Shown here in pieces: positions 61,517 to 64,000 of a stretch of 64,000 nt of DNA. Position 1 is the stretch's first letter. Every line of letters starts with the position of its first letter. Source of the stretch: an uncultured Aquimarina sp. Its GTDB lineage: Bacteria; Bacteroidota; Bacteroidia; Flavobacteriales; Flavobacteriaceae. The translations under genes were made by a program, and so were the position numbers. The stretch spans positions 1-64,000 of the forward strand of contig CANLRN010000005.1 of NCBI GenBank assembly GCA_947493495.1, in the 5' to 3' direction. Below the pieces are notes generated by a model that was given only the letters and a program-made list of their open reading frames with translations, searched no databases and had not been told where the DNA came from.

Positions 61517-64000
61517 TTCATTTTGATTTTAGGGATTGTAAAGAGAAATTCCGAACCTTTTCCTGCTAAAGACTGTACCCATATTTTTCCTTTATGATTA
61601 TCTATGATTCTTTTACAATTGGCTAAGCCAATTCCAGTTCCTTCGTATTCACTTTGGCTATGTAATCGTTTAAATACTTCGAATATTTGGGTATGATACT
61701 TTTTGGAAATACCTATGCCATTATCTTTTACAGAAAATTCATAATGTGTATGTTTCTTGGAACAACTTATTTGAATCTTTGGAGTCCGTTTACTTCTATA
61801 TTTTAAACTATTAGAGATAAGGTTTTGAAATAATTGTTTAATTTGTAACGAATCACATACAATGTTAGGAAGTTTATCAACCTGTATATCAGCTTTGTTT
61901 TCTAATATAATATTAAATAAATCTTCAGTTATCTTTGATATCAATTCATTTAAATTAACACTTTGAAAATTCAACGATTTATCATCTAACTGCGAATACA
62001 CCAATAAATCATTGGTTAACGTGATCATTCTGGACGAAGCATTCTCAATAAAATCGAGATATTTAAGGGCGTTTTCATCAAACTTATCCTTATACTCTGT
62101 TTTAAATAGTTTCGTAAAACTAGTAACGGTTCTTAAAGGTTCTTTAAGATCGTGAGAAGCTAAATATGCAAACCTTTCTAACTCTATATTTAATTCTTGC
62201 ATTTTATGTTCAGACTCTTTTCGATTATTAATATCCAATAAAGTCCCTACAATCTTTTTAACTGCGTTAGAATTAGAGTCTTGTTGCATTTGACCATTAA
62301 TTCTAAACCATCGATATCCATTGTTCTTCGTTTTTATCTGTATTTCTTCTTCAAAAGGGATCTGATTATCTACATAAGCTTCTAAACCAGATCTAAATAT
62401 TTTTATTTGATCTGGATGGATTAGATTGACTAATTGGCTAAATGAAGATTTCATTTGTTTCTCCGTAAACCCTAACAAATCATAAAATTCTGAAGAATAC
62501 CAGGCTTTATCTTCAAGCAGGTCACTCCATTCCCATAATCCAGACCTTGTTGCTCTAATTGCCAACCTAAACCGCTCTTCACTTTCCTTGAGTTTAATTT
62601 CCATTTCTTTAGAATGTGTAATAACTTGAGTAACTCCCAAAATTGTTTTTACACTACCATCAACATTTCTTTCATTCACCTTGTCAGATGATAGTAACCA
62701 AATAATTTTTCGAGTTTTTTTATGTACAATCCTATACTCGGTTTGCAGTACTTCATTATTTTTTATGTCCAGTAATTTTTTATGATGCTCATTGATAATT
62801 TTCATATCATCACCGTACACAATCTTTTGCAGTACCTTAGTTCCCATTCGCTTTATTTCATTCGTGGTATACCCTGCGAATTCTCCTATATTTGAGGTGC
62901 TGTATACATTCTGTTGTTTATCCAAGTCATACACATAGATAATTGCAGGATTAGAATCCATTAAATGTGAAAGGAAACCATTTAATTTTTCTTTCTCATA
63001 AATAGCCGATTTCAGGTCATTTATATCTACAAAATTAATTACAACTCCTTGGATAGCATCTTCTTGACTTCTGTAAGGAAAAATCTGCATCAGAAACCAT
63101 CTTCCTTCTGAATTCTTAACTTCTTTTCGATAAGGTTGTAAGGTTTTTATAACTTTTTTAGAGTATACAATAAGATCTTCTCCACCCATCGTACCAGAAA
63201 AATGTGTGATGGACCTTCCAACATCTTCTCCACGCAATTGAAAATGTTCATTAATAGCAGGGGTATATTTTCTTATTAAAAATGCTCTATCAAGAAAAAT
63301 AGTTCCAATATTGATGTTTTTCATCAAATTTTCAATATCAGAATTCAACTCTATAAGTTGAACGTTTTTCTCTTGCATCTCTGCATTTACGGTATGTAAC
63401 TCTTCATTAAGAGATTGCAACTCCTCATTAGTGCTCTGTAGTTCTTCATTGGATGCTAACAACTCTTCATTAGTAGCCTGCATTTCTTCATTAGATGTTT
63501 CTAATTCCTCTATAGTAGATTGTAAATTTTCTCTCGTTTCACTTAACGCTTCTTTAAGCTCTAATACCTGCTCATCATTTGATACTAATTTGGTTGGAGT
63601 AGTAATTACATCTAAATCTGTTATTTTGCGATCATGTTCCTCAATGATTGTAATTAAAAAGGAACGACTGTTTATCGAAATAATATTAAAGGAGCATATC
63701 AATAATCTTACAATCTTGATTGTATCCTCTACCAAAAGTCTAATTCGTTTTTCTATAGTTTCGTCAGAACTAATGGATAGTTTTCTAACGGAGGTTGCGA
63801 TTGGTATATTCAGTTCATCTGGTAGAATTTTCAAGAGATTATTAGAATAGCCTTCTTCGGGATATTGTATATATTTTTTTAACTTCCCTGTAGCATGTAT
63901 GATCTCGTAATTCTCATCAATACAAATACTTACTGCTTGCATTTCTTCCATTAATAATTTATTAATGGATTTAGCAATTTTATCTTCTAAAGTACTTCCT
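61513..64000 (-). CDS. CheB/CheR-type PAS histidine kinase, 5' end outside the window
   Basis: The open frame continues past the ATG at 63951 to the right edge ([20 protein letters not shown]), so the true start lies beyond 64000. The visible part has a region matching the linker after a CheR domain ([19 protein letters not shown]), a long repeated coiled coil ([20 protein letters not shown] and similar) typical of CheB-CheR-PAS fusions, at least three PAS domains, and a histidine kinase end ([38 protein letters not shown], [32 protein letters not shown]). Such proteins couple methylesterase/methyltransferase domains to a kinase. The receiver gene downstream overlaps by 4 bp. Confidence 0.88.
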   Translation of the reverse strand, partial: GSTLEDKIAKSINKLLMEEMQAVSICIDENYEIIHATGKLKKYIQYPEEGYSNNLLKILPDELNIPIATSVRKLSISSDETIEKRIRLLVEDTIKIVRLLICSFNIISINSRSFLITIIEEHDRKITDLDVITTPTKLVSNDEQVLELKEALSETRENLQSTIEELETSNEEMQATNEELLASNEELQSTNEELQSLNEELHTVNAEMQEKNVQLIELNSDIENLMKNINIGTIFLDRAFLIRKYTPAINEHFQLRGEDVGRSITHFSGTMGGEDLIVYSKKVIKTLQPYRKEVKNSEGRWFLMQIFPYRSQEDAIQGVVINFVDINDLKSAIYEKEKLNGFLSHLMDSNPAIIYVYDLDKQQNVYSTSNIGEFAGYTTNEIKRMGTKVLQKIVYGDDMKIINEHHKKLLDIKNNEVLQTEYRIVHKKTRKIIWLLSSDKVNERNVDGSVKTILGVTQVITHSKEMEIKLKESEERFRLAIRATRSGLWEWSDLLEDKAWYSSEFYDLLGFTEKQMKSSFSQLVNLIHPDQIKIFRSGLEAYVDNQIPFEEEIQIKTKNNGYRWFRINGQMQQDSNSNAVKKIVGTLLDINNRKESEHKMQELNIELERFAYLASHDLKEPLRTVTSFTKLFKTEYKDKFDENALKYLDFIENASSRMITLTNDLLVYSQLDDKSLNFQSVNLNELISKITEDLFNIILENKADIQVDKLPNIVCDSLQIKQLFQNLISNSLKYRSKRTPKIQISCSKKHTHYEFSVKDNGIGISKKYHTQIFEVFKRLHSQSEYEGTGIGLANCKRIIDNHKGKIWVQSLAGKGSEFLFTIPKIKMK

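Noticed and set aside
63431..63850. Serine-rich plus-strand frame opposite the CheB/CheR-type kinase
   Set aside because: It is the antisense shadow of the repeated coiled-coil codons.

Overview
The window is AT-rich chromosomal DNA from a member of the Bacteroidota, most likely a marine Flavobacteriaceae. The signs are TAnnTTTG-type -7 promoter boxes, an IPExxxVDY protein next to pyruvate kinase, a SusC/SusD pair with a hybrid two-component regulator, an RNase H with a viroplasmin domain, and the general gene content. An Aquimarina-like genus is a guess. There is no rRNA gene and no complete tRNA gene.

Layout. Positions 1-2420 are accessory: the end of an IS21-type insertion sequence cuts into the first gene of a ribosomal-peptide cluster. 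That cluster comprises a truncated ATP-grasp maturase, a DUF6624-like lipoprotein, an attenuator hairpin and a 53-residue precursor with a GG leader end, and an XRE regulator lies divergently. Positions 2504-8326 are core metabolism: RNase HI, purN, acpP-fabF-rnc, an IPExxxVDY protein and pyk. Positions 8343-15422 (minus strand) hold a PAS kinase and receiver pair, a membrane GAF-AraC regulator and a large BNR/VPS10-like exoprotein. Positions 15603-23178 hold assorted housekeeping genes: aminopeptidase P, a VOC protein, BrnQ, an alpha/beta hydrolase, ThiL and an LVIVD-repeat lipoprotein. Next come a Cys-rich lipoprotein, a LytS/LytTR two-component pair, and the suf cluster (sufA, sufB, a lipoprotein, sufC, sufD; no sufS in the window). 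A palindromic repeat, an ECF-type sigma factor with a TPR membrane partner, and a 3-methyladenine glycosylase follow.

Positions 33989-51461 form a polysaccharide utilisation locus: hybrid sensor-regulator, SusC, SusD, an FG-GAP/UnbV lipoprotein, a GH16 laminarinase-like lipoprotein, and on the opposite strand a PKD/tandem-module lipoprotein and a GH5 endoglucanase. The enzymes suggest a beta-1,3 or mixed-linkage beta-glucan. The hybrid regulator would sense an oligosaccharide in the periplasm and switch on the SusCD operon.

From 52041 an integrative element begins at a 3' fragment of tRNA-Asn(GTT). It carries an integrase, an unknown conserved protein, a HTH protein, a VirE-N/BT4734-type protein and a DUF3987 primase-helicase-like protein, followed by two repeat clusters that look like replication iterons. 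No intact tRNA-Asn is seen by 64000, so the right end is unknown. The signalling genes at the right are a clear RsbQ homologue next to a PAS histidine kinase and a degenerate receiver, then a receiver and a CheB/CheR-type PAS kinase running off the window. They may be cargo or may be flanking chromosome.

The most interesting points are the IS-disrupted graspetide-like cluster, the RsbQ/PAS-kinase/pseudo-receiver module, the head-to-head 9-bp iteron arrays, and a dispersed palindromic repeat family with a compensatory base change between two copies.
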